From positions 372,001 to 436,000 of IMG/VR virus record IMGVR_UViG_3300023174_000033: 64,000 nucleotides of DNA. One strand, written 5' to 3'. Below, one piece after another: positions 19,543-28,700 of this stretch. The first letter of the stretch is position 1; every line of letters begins with the position of its first letter. The translations under genes and the position numbers were made by a program. The DNA is from a virus. The notes under the pieces were generated by a model that was not told the DNA's origin, made no database searches, and saw only the letters and a program-made list of their open reading frames with translations.

Positions 19543-20139
19543 TTACTTCAAAAAATCTTTGAAATTAGTTATCCTCTTACTCTCTTGTTTTTTTAAAAAC
19601 TCTTTTTCTTCATCAGCTAAAGAATCATACCCAGAATCATTTATTTTATCTAGGATATCATCAATGTTCATTTGAGGTTCTTTCGAGTAAGTTTTCTGTC
19701 TTAATTGCTCAATTTCATCATCCTCATCTTCATCCTCTGTTGGAGCAGCTAGTTCACCTTCCTCCTCTTCATATGGCCAATTTGAATCATCTTCAGCCCA
19801 TTCGAAATCATCTTCATCTTCTTCGTAGTCAATACCCATTTTAGCTATGATTATGGCTAAATCATTTTTAACTTTATCCATCATTTTGAAATCAAACCAA
19901 TCAGTATTCTCTTCCAAGTAATCTAAGAATCTAACAAAATCATCAGATATCTCTCCTTTGTCATCAACTGAGAAAATGTCCAATAATTCATCATGGTTTA
20001 GAGCATCGCCTCTATCCTTTTCCATATCTTCTACGAATAATTCGAATTGTTCGTGTAGATCGTCTACTTGGTGGTCTTCTAATTCAAATTTTGCAACTGG
20101 AATGTTCTCAAAATTTTCAAATTTCATTAAGTGTTTCAT
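19543..20139 (-). CDS. Acidic protein with N-terminal MKxLxxFExF tag and C-terminal ILDKI-type motif
   Basis: The N-terminus MKHLMKFENFENI is a variant of the tag shared by many proteins in this window. The middle is extremely acidic (EEDEDDFEWAEDD, then EEEEGELAAPTEDEDEDDE, about residues 108-150). The C-terminus carries DDILDKINDSGYDSLADEE, a motif also found at the end of the protein at 44310-44747. That motif is common at the C-termini of Bacteroidota proteins such as rhomboid proteases. The start overlaps the upstream stop by 4 bp. The acidic character could mimic DNA or serve packing with basic partners, but function is unknown. Confidence 0.65.
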   Translation of the reverse strand: MKHLMKFENFENIPVAKFELEDHQVDDLHEQFELFVEDMEKDRGDALNHDELLDIFSVDDKGEISDDFVRFLDYLEENTDWFDFKMMDKVKNDLAIIIAKMGIDYEEDEDDFEWAEDDSNWPYEEEEGELAAPTEDEDEDDEIEQLRQKTYSKEPQMNIDDILDKINDSGYDSLADEEKEFLKKQESKRITNFKDFLK

Positions 20140-21818
20140 AGTTTATTTATAAAGTTTATGTATTGGTCAAAATTTGATAACATATCAGGTATATCATAAT
20201 TCATAATGCTATTTAAATATCTTAGTGGTTGATCTACATCACTAGCTTCTAAATAATAATTTACATTACTAGCTCTTTGACATTTTTTAAATATTGGACT
20301 ATTCCTATAACTATCCCTCATATTTCTTATTTTATTATAAAGGATAAGAGCATCTTCTATAGTTTCCAATGGAGCATCTTGAATTTTCTTAACTATTGTT
20401 TTATTTACTTCTATTAATTTATTAACAAGTTTGGTATGATCTTCATCTGGAGAATTCGTTATTAGATAATCAAGATTTTTCTTCATATTGTTATTATACT
20501 CTATATTTGCTTCCATTCTTTCTTTGACATATCTAGCTGCTCTATCTACATAACGCTGTTTGTCATAACTATCTGCAGTCATAGAATTCAAAATACTATC
20601 AAATATTTCTTCCATTGCACTAAAGTTAAGACCTTGTAGAATATAATGACCAGCATAACCAAATCCAAAAACCCTTTGGAATATCCTTCTCAAACTAGAA
20701 ATATCATCAGTTATTTTGATATTCTGAGATATTTGTTTAATATATCTTTCAAAGTTAGCAGATTTAATATCATTCGGTAATTTTAGGGCTAATGCTCCTT
20801 CTCTAGATTCTTGTCTCTTAGCTTTCGTAATTCCAGTGTCAGTGATACTACCACTGGCACTACCACTACTCATCAGTTTCTTCATCTTAACATAATCTAA
20901 AACCAAAGCGAAGTGACCTTGCTTTAAATATTCTTCAACATCTGTAGAATTGCCTAAAGTCATTCTCCTTATTTCAAGTGGAGCATTCCATGTGTATGGA
21001 TCTGGTTTAACTTCTTCTTCTTCAACACTTTCCTCTACTTTTAGTTTGAGTTTTTTCAAATTAGTGGATCCCCTAATATCACCTGGTGATGAAACAACCC
21101 AAGAATATTTTGCAATTTTTTTCCAATTAGTACCATTTGGAGCACTTCCTGATGATTTATTTTGGAGCATGTAATTCAATCTACCCTCTCTATATAACAT
21201 AGCAACTCTCCAACCATCATCACTACCATCACTTGGTCTAAAATAGAATATATCACCTGTGTTATAATCATTTAAGTCAGAATATGTTAAATTCTCTTTT
21301 TCTACTTCGTACTTATCTATATTATCATCTAATGTTCCAGTAACACCAATACCCTGAGATCTTATTTTACCATCAGTGGCTGTTGTGTTTACATATTTAC
21401 CATCTTTATCAAACCAAAATTTAACCCATTTTATAGGGAAACTAGTTTTTGGTTTAATACCAGTTCCTTTACAAACATCACATTTAACCCTTCTTCTACC
21501 TTTACCCCAAGTTCTCAAAACAGTTCCTTGGTTTTCATCACCAGTTGGTCCAGAACACATCTCACCAGGTATAGTATCAGATTCATTATCACATGGTTCA
21601 TCTTCCATATTTGCAGCTAATGACAAAGCTTTATTATAAGGTAGATATTGAAATAAATCATCAGACAATTTAGACATAGGGAAGTTCATCTTACCACAAA
21701 ACTCTTCCAAAATTGTCTTGAATTGTCCTCTTTGACTTTTGTTCACATAGTTAAAAACCTTAGTTAAGGTTTTGGATTCAAAAGCTTCAAATAGTTTTAA
21801 ATATTGTAGATTTTTCAT
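20136..21818 (-). CDS. Large tagged phage protein with a CxxCxGxG-like knuckle
   Basis: This 560-residue protein begins MKNLQYLKLFEAFES, a version of the N-terminal tag. Residues about 110-120 read VKCDVCKGTGIKPK, half of a DnaJ-type zinc centre, so one CxxC pair is seen. Later regions include a Ser/Gly-rich linker (SSGSASGSITDTG) and a long helical C-terminal half ending FDQYINFINKL. It is coupled by 4-bp overlaps to genes on both sides. Candidate roles are an internal virion or injected protein. This rests on the tag and operon, not on homology. Confidence 0.6.
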   Translation of the reverse strand: MKNLQYLKLFEAFESKTLTKVFNYVNKSQRGQFKTILEEFCGKMNFPMSKLSDDLFQYLPYNKALSLAANMEDEPCDNESDTIPGEMCSGPTGDENQGTVLRTWGKGRRRVKCDVCKGTGIKPKTSFPIKWVKFWFDKDGKYVNTTATDGKIRSQGIGVTGTLDDNIDKYEVEKENLTYSDLNDYNTGDIFYFRPSDGSDDGWRVAMLYREGRLNYMLQNKSSGSAPNGTNWKKIAKYSWVVSSPGDIRGSTNLKKLKLKVEESVEEEEVKPDPYTWNAPLEIRRMTLGNSTDVEEYLKQGHFALVLDYVKMKKLMSSGSASGSITDTGITKAKRQESREGALALKLPNDIKSANFERYIKQISQNIKITDDISSLRRIFQRVFGFGYAGHYILQGLNFSAMEEIFDSILNSMTADSYDKQRYVDRAARYVKERMEANIEYNNNMKKNLDYLITNSPDEDHTKLVNKLIEVNKTIVKKIQDAPLETIEDALILYNKIRNMRDSYRNSPIFKKCQRASNVNYYLEASDVDQPLRYLNSIMNYDIPDMLSNFDQYINFINKL

Positions 21819-23482
21819 AATACTGGTCCAATTATTTCTATTTTCACACCTTGTTTTTTAAGGTCATTTATATAAGATTTGTTTTCAGATAAAGATAACA
21901 AATCACCTGAAATAACTAATTTTTTCATCTTTAATCCTCTAATAGAAGGAATAAAATCCTCATCATTCAAAGTATAAACTAAGTGCAATTCTCCTATATT
22001 TCCCATCTTGGATAAATCTAATCTCGTTGTATCACAAGAAATAATTTGTAACTTATTAATATCTTCTGGTAGACTACCCAAAACATCGCCACGAAACTCA
22101 CACTTATCAAATGCATATGAATCACTTTTTAGATTTTTGAAAACTGAAAGGTCTTTCAATGTTAAAAACTTAAATTTAATCCAATCTGGCTGCATTGGTA
22201 TATTTAATAATCCATCAGGTAATACTGATGATTGAATAATAATTTCTTTTAACTTAGCCTTTGGTGACACTTTTATATTAGACCAATCGATATTAGGAGT
22301 TAAAGTAATACTTTTTGTGTTAACACCAATATATCTTTTTGTATCAATGCTTAATCTATCCATATAAGGACTATCAATATTACCAGCAGCATCCTCAGGT
22401 AAGTCAGGTGTGAAATAGTATGTATCTCCTCTTCCACTAACTGAAGACATTTGAGTATGTTTCTCAACAATTTTATCCATAGAATCTTTACATCTATCAG
22501 GATAACATCTATCAAAAAATATTTTAGAATCTTTTGGGTCAAATGCTTCTAAGTTTCTAATCATCATTCTACAAAGTGGTAATTGTTCAGAAATAACTTC
22601 ACCCTTCCATTTGATTGGTGTGTTGAATATAACAAAAGCTGGTACTGTATTTGGATCAAAAACATTTCCAATTACTTTACCTCTATACATGCCAGTATAT
22701 AAGTGCTGACAAGAAGAATAATACTTGGAAATAGACATATTTAAAATATCTTTTGGATTATGTTTAATGTATAAATACATATCCTTTGAGAAGGGATTAT
22801 AATCTACTTCATAAGAACCTCCACTCAGGTCCTCAGCGGCAATATTTACAACATCTCTTACATATCCAGAGGAAAATATAGTAGCATCTACTTTTGTAGT
22901 TGGGAAACAATCATTGTAATCAGAAAGAAAAGTATTGATATTAACTAAGTTTTTTGAAAAAATAACTTCACCAGCTTCTTTAGTTCTTTTAATTATTTTA
23001 TTATCTTCATCTTTTAATGGAACTCCATTTTCATCCCTAGAAATTACTTCAGTAGCTTTTGTTTCACCAACAGAAATCTTTCTGAAAATTGGTTTTGCCA
23101 AAATAGTTATTGAATCAATAGAAGGAAATTGAATATTGAAATCTTCAAGAATTGATTCATATCTATCTTTATCAGGGCCAGCAAATAAGTCGATTTTAAT
23201 AGAATCTCCTAATACAGTTTTAAAATGGTCAGGTAAAGCTTGAAATTGTTTATACATTTCTTTTAAGTCTGTATTAAAAAACTCTGATAAGATAGCCATC
23301 TTATCATCATGGTCTAACTTCCAAACACCTTGTTGTATTCTATCAGTTGGTTCTATCTCTTCATATTCGAGATATTCTGAACCCCATTTATCTTCCACCT
23401 CTTTTGCCTGTCTCGGAAGGATAACATCCTTTATCTTGGCTTCTTCGAGAAGGAACTTTTCTCTTTTTGATAAAAATTTCAT
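21815..23482 (-). CDS. Large protein with leucine-rich C-terminal region
   Basis: The 555-residue product starts MKFLSKREKFLLEEAKIKDV, a divergent form of the tag. The N-terminal two thirds (including WKLDHDDKMAILSEFF and SSCQHLYTGMYRGK) is an unknown mixed domain. From about residue 420 the sequence cycles through leucine-rich repeat-like strands (LKEIIIQSSVLPDGL, KFLTLKDLSVFKNL, INKLQIISCDTTRLDL, LKMKKLVISGDLLSL). It is the first gene of a three-gene operon with the two tagged proteins downstream. A binding role for the repeat region is plausible. Confidence 0.6.
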   Translation of the reverse strand: MKFLSKREKFLLEEAKIKDVILPRQAKEVEDKWGSEYLEYEEIEPTDRIQQGVWKLDHDDKMAILSEFFNTDLKEMYKQFQALPDHFKTVLGDSIKIDLFAGPDKDRYESILEDFNIQFPSIDSITILAKPIFRKISVGETKATEVISRDENGVPLKDEDNKIIKRTKEAGEVIFSKNLVNINTFLSDYNDCFPTTKVDATIFSSGYVRDVVNIAAEDLSGGSYEVDYNPFSKDMYLYIKHNPKDILNMSISKYYSSCQHLYTGMYRGKVIGNVFDPNTVPAFVIFNTPIKWKGEVISEQLPLCRMMIRNLEAFDPKDSKIFFDRCYPDRCKDSMDKIVEKHTQMSSVSGRGDTYYFTPDLPEDAAGNIDSPYMDRLSIDTKRYIGVNTKSITLTPNIDWSNIKVSPKAKLKEIIIQSSVLPDGLLNIPMQPDWIKFKFLTLKDLSVFKNLKSDSYAFDKCEFRGDVLGSLPEDINKLQIISCDTTRLDLSKMGNIGELHLVYTLNDEDFIPSIRGLKMKKLVISGDLLSLSENKSYINDLKKQGVKIEIIGPVL

Positions 23483-23526
23483 ATACTATATATATTTTGA
23501 CCCATTATATATTAAGTATATCAAAC

Positions 23527-23553
23527 AAAAAATCCCCTTTCGGGGATTTTTTT
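23527..23553. terminator. Bidirectional terminator
   Basis: A perfect hairpin AAAAAATCCCC/GGGGATTTTTT with loop TTTC lies between the convergent ends of the flanking units. The stop codon of the UVR-motif gene is in the 3' arm. Confidence 0.85.
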
Positions 23554-23866
23554 ATTGTTCAGCAGCTTTGATTTTATCTCTCAATTCAGCAGCTTTTTCG
23601 TAATCCTCACTATCAACTGCTCTTTTTAATTGTCTTTTCAGTAAATCAACATTTACCCTTTTTTTGATTTCGGAGGTGAGTCGTTCCATTCTTATCCCCC
23701 CATCTTTAGAAACCCAAATTTCTTTTTTTACAATGTGGTGTTTAGTCTCTGATGTCTCAATAGTTTTTGACCAATTTGGATCATCGTCTGCTGGGAAATT
23801 TAAGGATGATTCAGAACTTTGGGCGAACATATCCCCACCAAGAAGAAGTGCAAATAAATCTTTCAT
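23552..23866 (-). CDS. Small protein with C-terminal UVR motif
   Basis: The last 30 residues, LLKRQLKRAVDSEDYEKAAELRDKI in part, match the UVR helix-hairpin found in UvrB, UvrC, ClpC and McsA, where it mediates protein-protein contact. The N-terminal region is short and unremarkable (MKDLFALLLGGDMFAQ). I chose the Met at 23866. A start at 23893 would add nine Asn/Lys-rich residues. It could interfere with host nucleotide excision repair or a Clp adaptor, but that is conjecture. A TTG-N20-TATCTTTG promoter lies upstream. Confidence 0.7.
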   Translation of the reverse strand: MKDLFALLLGGDMFAQSSESSLNFPADDDPNWSKTIETSETKHHIVKKEIWVSKDGGIRMERLTSEIKKRVNVDLLKRQLKRAVDSEDYEKAAELRDKIKAAEQ

Positions 23867-23976
23867 ATACTTATTATTATTTTTATTATACATATTTTAC
23901 AATTACTATACCAATTTTAATTTTATGTCAAATTGACATTTTTGTGAATGAATAATCACCTTTATCCTTCATACTA

Positions 23977-24007
23977 CAAAGATAGTAGTATTTATATAAA
24001 AAGTCAA
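23977..24007 (-). promoter_or_regulatory. Bacteroidota-type promoter upstream of the UVR-motif gene
   Basis: On the minus strand, TTG (24005-24007), a 20-bp spacer and TATCTTTG (23977-23984) give a good match. The resulting leader of about 100 nt contains only a 13-codon frame. Confidence 0.65.
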
Positions 24008-24054
24008 GCCCTTCCAGAAAAAATTTAATATATAACTAAAATTCAAAAATCCAT

Positions 24055-24714
24055 ATGAATAAGTTTTCAGAAATAATAAATGAGTCGCAAAGTTTTGAAG
24101 AATTAGAAGACCACTTCATTCCTATATACGACACTTTGGGACAACCAAGTATATCAAATCTAAAATTCGGAGAAAAACAAGGTTATATTTTCAAATGGAA
24201 TCTTAATTTTGAAATAGAAAATTACAACGGAAATAAAGAAATAGGGGAAATTCTAAAAATATTTGAATGTATAAAAACCATATCCCAATCTACAAAAAGG
24301 ATTTTAGAGTTTGATGTTGATTTCAAAATCCAATCAGATTCACTATATGTGAGGTTGACTCCACAAAGTAATGATTCTGATGCTGAATATAAATTCATAG
24401 TTAAGCAAGAATGGAGGCAGATTATCTTGGACTATGGTCAGATATCTAAATTTTTCAAAGACAATGGTTATTCTATCAGAAATACCAAGGTGGACGATAA
24501 TGAATACGAAGAAACTTCTGGAATTTATATCATTACCGATGCACCAGATTATATTACATCAAAATTTGAAGATCTTTTTCTATCAGAATTTAACTATGAA
24601 TACATTGACGAGGAAAGTATAAATAGAAAAATTAGTTGTACTGCTCAAGGAAACATGGTTTATATATTTCCGGAGGAGGAAAAAACATTTGTTATATTAA
24701 ATCAAGAGGTATGA
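24055..24714 (+). CDS. Hypothetical protein, 219 residues
   Basis: I do not recognise this soluble alpha/beta protein. The start MNKFSEIINESQSFEEL is reminiscent of, but not equal to, the tag family. It contains YFIFKWNLNFEIEN-like beta text and ends FPEEEKTFVILNQEV. Its TGA stop overlaps the ATG of the flavodoxin-fold gene (ATGA), which implies translational coupling. Confidence 0.6.
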   Translation: MNKFSEIINESQSFEELEDHFIPIYDTLGQPSISNLKFGEKQGYIFKWNLNFEIENYNGNKEIGEILKIFECIKTISQSTKRILEFDVDFKIQSDSLYVRLTPQSNDSDAEYKFIVKQEWRQIILDYGQISKFFKDNGYSIRNTKVDDNEYEETSGIYIITDAPDYITSKFEDLFLSEFNYEYIDEESINRKISCTAQGNMVYIFPEEEKTFVILNQEV

Positions 24715-25526
24715 TAATTAGAAAACTAGGAGGGTTTAAGCCGAATATTATTATATTCCAAGGATCTCCAAGAAGTGAAAACTCTTGTGCCGGTCAAAAA
24801 AGTAAATCGGAAAAGGTTTGTGAATATTTACTTGATAAATGGTCTCCATTTGTAAACTTTGAATACATAGATTTGAGCGTAGGTAAAGTAAAAATACAAC
24901 CTTGTAAGGGTTGTGTTTCAACAGCAAATGGGATGCACTGTCATTGGAAATGTACTTGTTATTCAAAAGGTTCTGAAAAATCACCAGATCTTATGTATGA
25001 AGCTGATATCTATGATAAATTACAAAATTGTCATGGGTTTATGGTAATTAGTCCGATAAATTGGTATGCAGTTTCTACCCAAGTAAAAGCTATGTTTGAT
25101 AGATTAGTTTGTGCAAATCAAACTATTACAAAAGAACAAGCTATTGAAATATTTGGGGATGGAAATATAAAAATGGCAGATTTTACTGGACAAGCTGAAC
25201 TTGAAGGTGAATACAAACACTTACTAAAAAACCATTTAGAAGGAAAATGGGCTTCGTTTTTAGTACATGGTGATGATGGGGCGAACGATTATGATGGAAA
25301 CCAACCTTTTACAGGTGATTTATCTTGGGATGTGAGGAATTCAGTAATGCCACTTGTATATCAGTGTAGATATTCGGGGTTAAATTGTCCTGATGATTTA
25401 GTAGAATCTTTCTACATAAACAAAGGACTTGATTACTTTGAAGCAAATTTACAACCAAATAAAGAACTATTTGATAGGGCGGACAATCTAATGGATAAAC
25501 TTATCAGTTATCTCGATCATCCGTAA
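24711..25526 (+). CDS. Flavodoxin-fold NAD(P)H-dependent reductase-like protein
   Basis: The start FKPNIIIFQGSPRSENSCAGQKSKS is the FMN phosphate-binding loop of the NADPH-dependent FMN reductase superfamily. It is followed by QPCKGCVSTANGMHCHWKCTCY, a cysteine-rich insert of the iron-sulfur flavoprotein kind, and ISPINWYAVSTQVKAMFDRL, the second flavin-binding loop. I chose ATG 24711 because it overlaps the upstream stop; this gives 271 residues. It likely uses FMN to reduce a small molecule, substrate unknown. A distant relative lies at 43301-44074. Confidence 0.8.
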   Translation: MIIRKLGGFKPNIIIFQGSPRSENSCAGQKSKSEKVCEYLLDKWSPFVNFEYIDLSVGKVKIQPCKGCVSTANGMHCHWKCTCYSKGSEKSPDLMYEADIYDKLQNCHGFMVISPINWYAVSTQVKAMFDRLVCANQTITKEQAIEIFGDGNIKMADFTGQAELEGEYKHLLKNHLEGKWASFLVHGDDGANDYDGNQPFTGDLSWDVRNSVMPLVYQCRYSGLNCPDDLVESFYINKGLDYFEANLQPNKELFDRADNLMDKLISYLDHP

Positions 25527-25701
25527 ATGAAAATCTATCTCTCATCCACTCAACATAAACGGTCATTGGAAAGGATAAAATTATAGAAAGTATCACTTCA
25601 ATTGTCGTCAAATTAGAATTGTGTGTGTAGAAAAGAAACGAACTGAAAATCAGACAAAGTATAAATGTTACGACAGTGCTAATATCTGCTGTAATTTTCA
25701 T
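25504..25701 (-). CDS. Small two-helix membrane protein
   Basis: The 65-residue product has two hydrophobic segments, VVTFILCLIFSSFLFY (about 8-23) and VILSIILSFPMTVYVEW (about 36-52), and a charged C-terminus. Its 3' end overlaps the end of the convergent reductase gene by 23 bp. Membrane proteins this small in phages often act in lysis control, but nothing specific supports that here. Confidence 0.5.
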   Translation of the reverse strand: MKITADISTVVTFILCLIFSSFLFYTHNSNLTTIEVILSIILSFPMTVYVEWMRDRFSFTDDRDN

Positions 25702-25736
25702 GATGATAGAATTATTTTTTCGTAAGGTATATATAC

Positions 25737-25768
25737 AAAAAAAGTCCCCAAGTTTGGGGACTTTTTTT
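25737..25768. terminator. Strong bidirectional terminator
   Basis: A nearly perfect 15-bp stem (A-run, GTCCCCAA / TTGGGGAC, T-run) with a 2-nt loop lies just after the end of the 1680-residue protein gene. Confidence 0.85.
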
Positions 25769-25785
25769 ATTACTCGTAAATAGTG

Positions 25786-28700
25786 TTATTCAACAATGAG
25801 TGTTTTAGTCACACAAGTTTTTGGAGTTTCAACTTTGATAAAGTATTGTCCTTTTTGTGTTGGTTTTGAAACCTTCACAGTATTAGATTTGAAAAATCCA
25901 TTGGATACTACTCTACCCATTACATCGGTGACAACAATTTTAACACTACCAGATTTCTCAGGTACTCTTACTGTGATGTTATCAGATTTTACTGGGTTTG
26001 GATAAACACTTACAAAATCATTTTTGTTAAGGTCATTAACACTTGTCAATGCATTTGTGAAAATGATTTCAAATCTATCATTGAATTCACCAGATTGGGA
26101 ATAAAAACTAATTGTGTTCCCAGTGATTTCGGTGATAATACCATTGTAATTATCTTTTAGATACATTTTATTATATCCATTCACAAGATTAATACCATCA
26201 AATTGGAATCCGTAAGTGCCAGAGTTTCTAACAGTGAATCCAAGTGGAATGTTCATTGTTTCATCTGTACCAGGCATTGCGTTGATTGCCAATTTCTCAT
26301 TACCAACCATCGTATAAACGTTAAGGTCAGGATTCATCAATTTACTAGCGTCGAGTGAAGTTTCATATCCACTCTCGGAACCTTCCACGAATTGGAAAAG
26401 AGATGCATCAATATGACTGTTTTCATCTTTCAATCTGATTTCAAGCGCATTTTGTTGATTATCAGTAGCAGTTCTGAAAAATGAACCACTAGATAGAGCT
26501 TTAGCAGTCTGTGGAATAGTCAATGTAGAAGCTGATGTACACTTTACAAAGAAAGCTTGACCTGAAGCGATTGGAGAAATAGAACTGTTCAGAGTAACAC
26601 CAGTCAATCCACCAACAGTACCTTGATATTCGTATTGATTAGTGATTGGATTCCAAATAACAACTACTTGTTGAACACCCGCTCCCCAAGAAAATCCAGA
26701 TGTATTTACAGCGGAAAGGTGTGGGTTCATTACAAGGTTCCAACCAGGATAGCTTGAAGATCCATTGTAATTAAGAGTAATTGCACTTGGGTTCATACCG
26801 TAAGTGCCAGTATTGTCAAGAGTTCTGCCAGATTTGATATAAACTCTATATCCTTTATATTGGTCGATATTAGAAGTGACTGGCACAATCCAACCTTTTG
26901 TGGTAGTACTACTGTAAGGTACTGCATCATTATTATTTTGGTCATACTCATAAATCATAGAGGTAAAATACCCTGGGTTTGGAGTATGAACACCTGGCAT
27001 AGGTCCTTGTGTTTCAGCACCTGGTAGGTCATCACGCCAGTCGCTAAGTGATTGACCAGACATAACAGTTCCGGTAAAGTGCCAACCATCATTAGCAACA
27101 TATCTTTCGGATGTAATGTTTCCAGATATTGTCCCAGTAGAATTAGCTATTCTCGCAGTCGAACTGCCAGTAGATTTTAAAATAATTACACCATTTGAGT
27201 TGAGTGTGCCAGATGTCACAGTCAAAGAACCAAATACATCAATCTTAGAAGCCGGTGTTAGGGTAACAGACGTACCTTGACCAGCAGTGATATCAGTAAG
27301 TAAGTTTCCTACTTGAATATTACCATTTATTCCAGTTGAGATGCCACAAGAATAACCAGCAGTTGTGTTATTATTTCTTGCATAAATTGTTCCTCCAACA
27401 GTTAAATTACCATTGACTGTTAGTGTACCACCTCTCTGACCAGTAGCAGCTCCATCAAAGCCATCAAGAGCAAAATCAGTAGTTGCATCAGACATATTTA
27501 GTGTTTTACCCTCCATTACAGTGGTATTGAGGACTGAGTTATCTACGTTTGAATATATACCAGCACCTCCAGTAAACCTAACATTAACATTTGAGTTAAT
27601 GAAAAGTGATGTTTGTTGGTTAATAACAGTATTTTTCCTCATACGACCAATATCTGTTGTACCATTACCTTTGATAAAGATGGTGTTTCCTTCAAGGCCA
27701 AAACAAATTGGGTTATAAGTAGCACCAGTTCCAATAACACCATTGTTGCTGATATCACCATTGATATAAAGAAACTTGTTATCAGCAGTTGTAGTTCCGG
27801 TTGCAATCAAAGTACCACCTTGATTTACAATTAGTTCTCTACAAGTAACTGCAGATCCACTCTGTGATAGTTGAACAACATCACCATTTTGAATAACAAG
27901 ACCTCTAGCAGTATTCATACCACCAATTGCAGCTAGTGTAGATGGTGTTCCTGTTGGGGAAAGTGACCAAATAGCATCAGTGTGAGAAAGACCAGAACCC
28001 CTTGAATAGATGTTTACAAGAGTTGGAGTAGCAGTTACCTCAACACCAGGACTATATTGAGATCCGAACTTTACAAAAATCTTGAAATAGTAAAGTTGGT
28101 TAAGTGTAAGACCAGTAATAACTTGTGGTGAAGCAGTACCAGTATAAACTACACGACCACCACCAATAAAAGCGGGAGCGGCTGCGTAGTTAGTATTACC
28201 AAAATATGTACCACTTGGAGTACCGGTGATTGAAGATGTATGTGCTACAATAACAATTTGAGATACACAAGCTGGGTTTGTCCAAGAAAGTTGAACAGTT
28301 GGTTGACCACCAACAGCATTTGGTGAAGCAACATCATCTAAAACACCAGCAGAAGTTGTAACAGTAGAACCAGCACTTGGTGTTCCTACTTTTACAGAAA
28401 GAGGATTACTATAAGTAATACTAGTAAGTGATGTAGATGTGATGTTGATTGAGTTACCAACAGATGCACAACCACTTACAGAAGCAACTACAAAAAGATA
28501 TCTTGTTGTTCCAACTGGGATATTCTGTCCAATACCAGTGAATGCCAAAGTCTGACCAGCACCAGTACTTGTTGAGATTGTAGAAAGAACTGGGTCAGTA
28601 ACATCATAAGTACCATCAGTAGAAAGTACCAATTTGAAACTTGTGAAGTCAGAAGATGCGTAAGAACCAGCAGTTTTTACAGTTATACCAGTTAAAAGAG

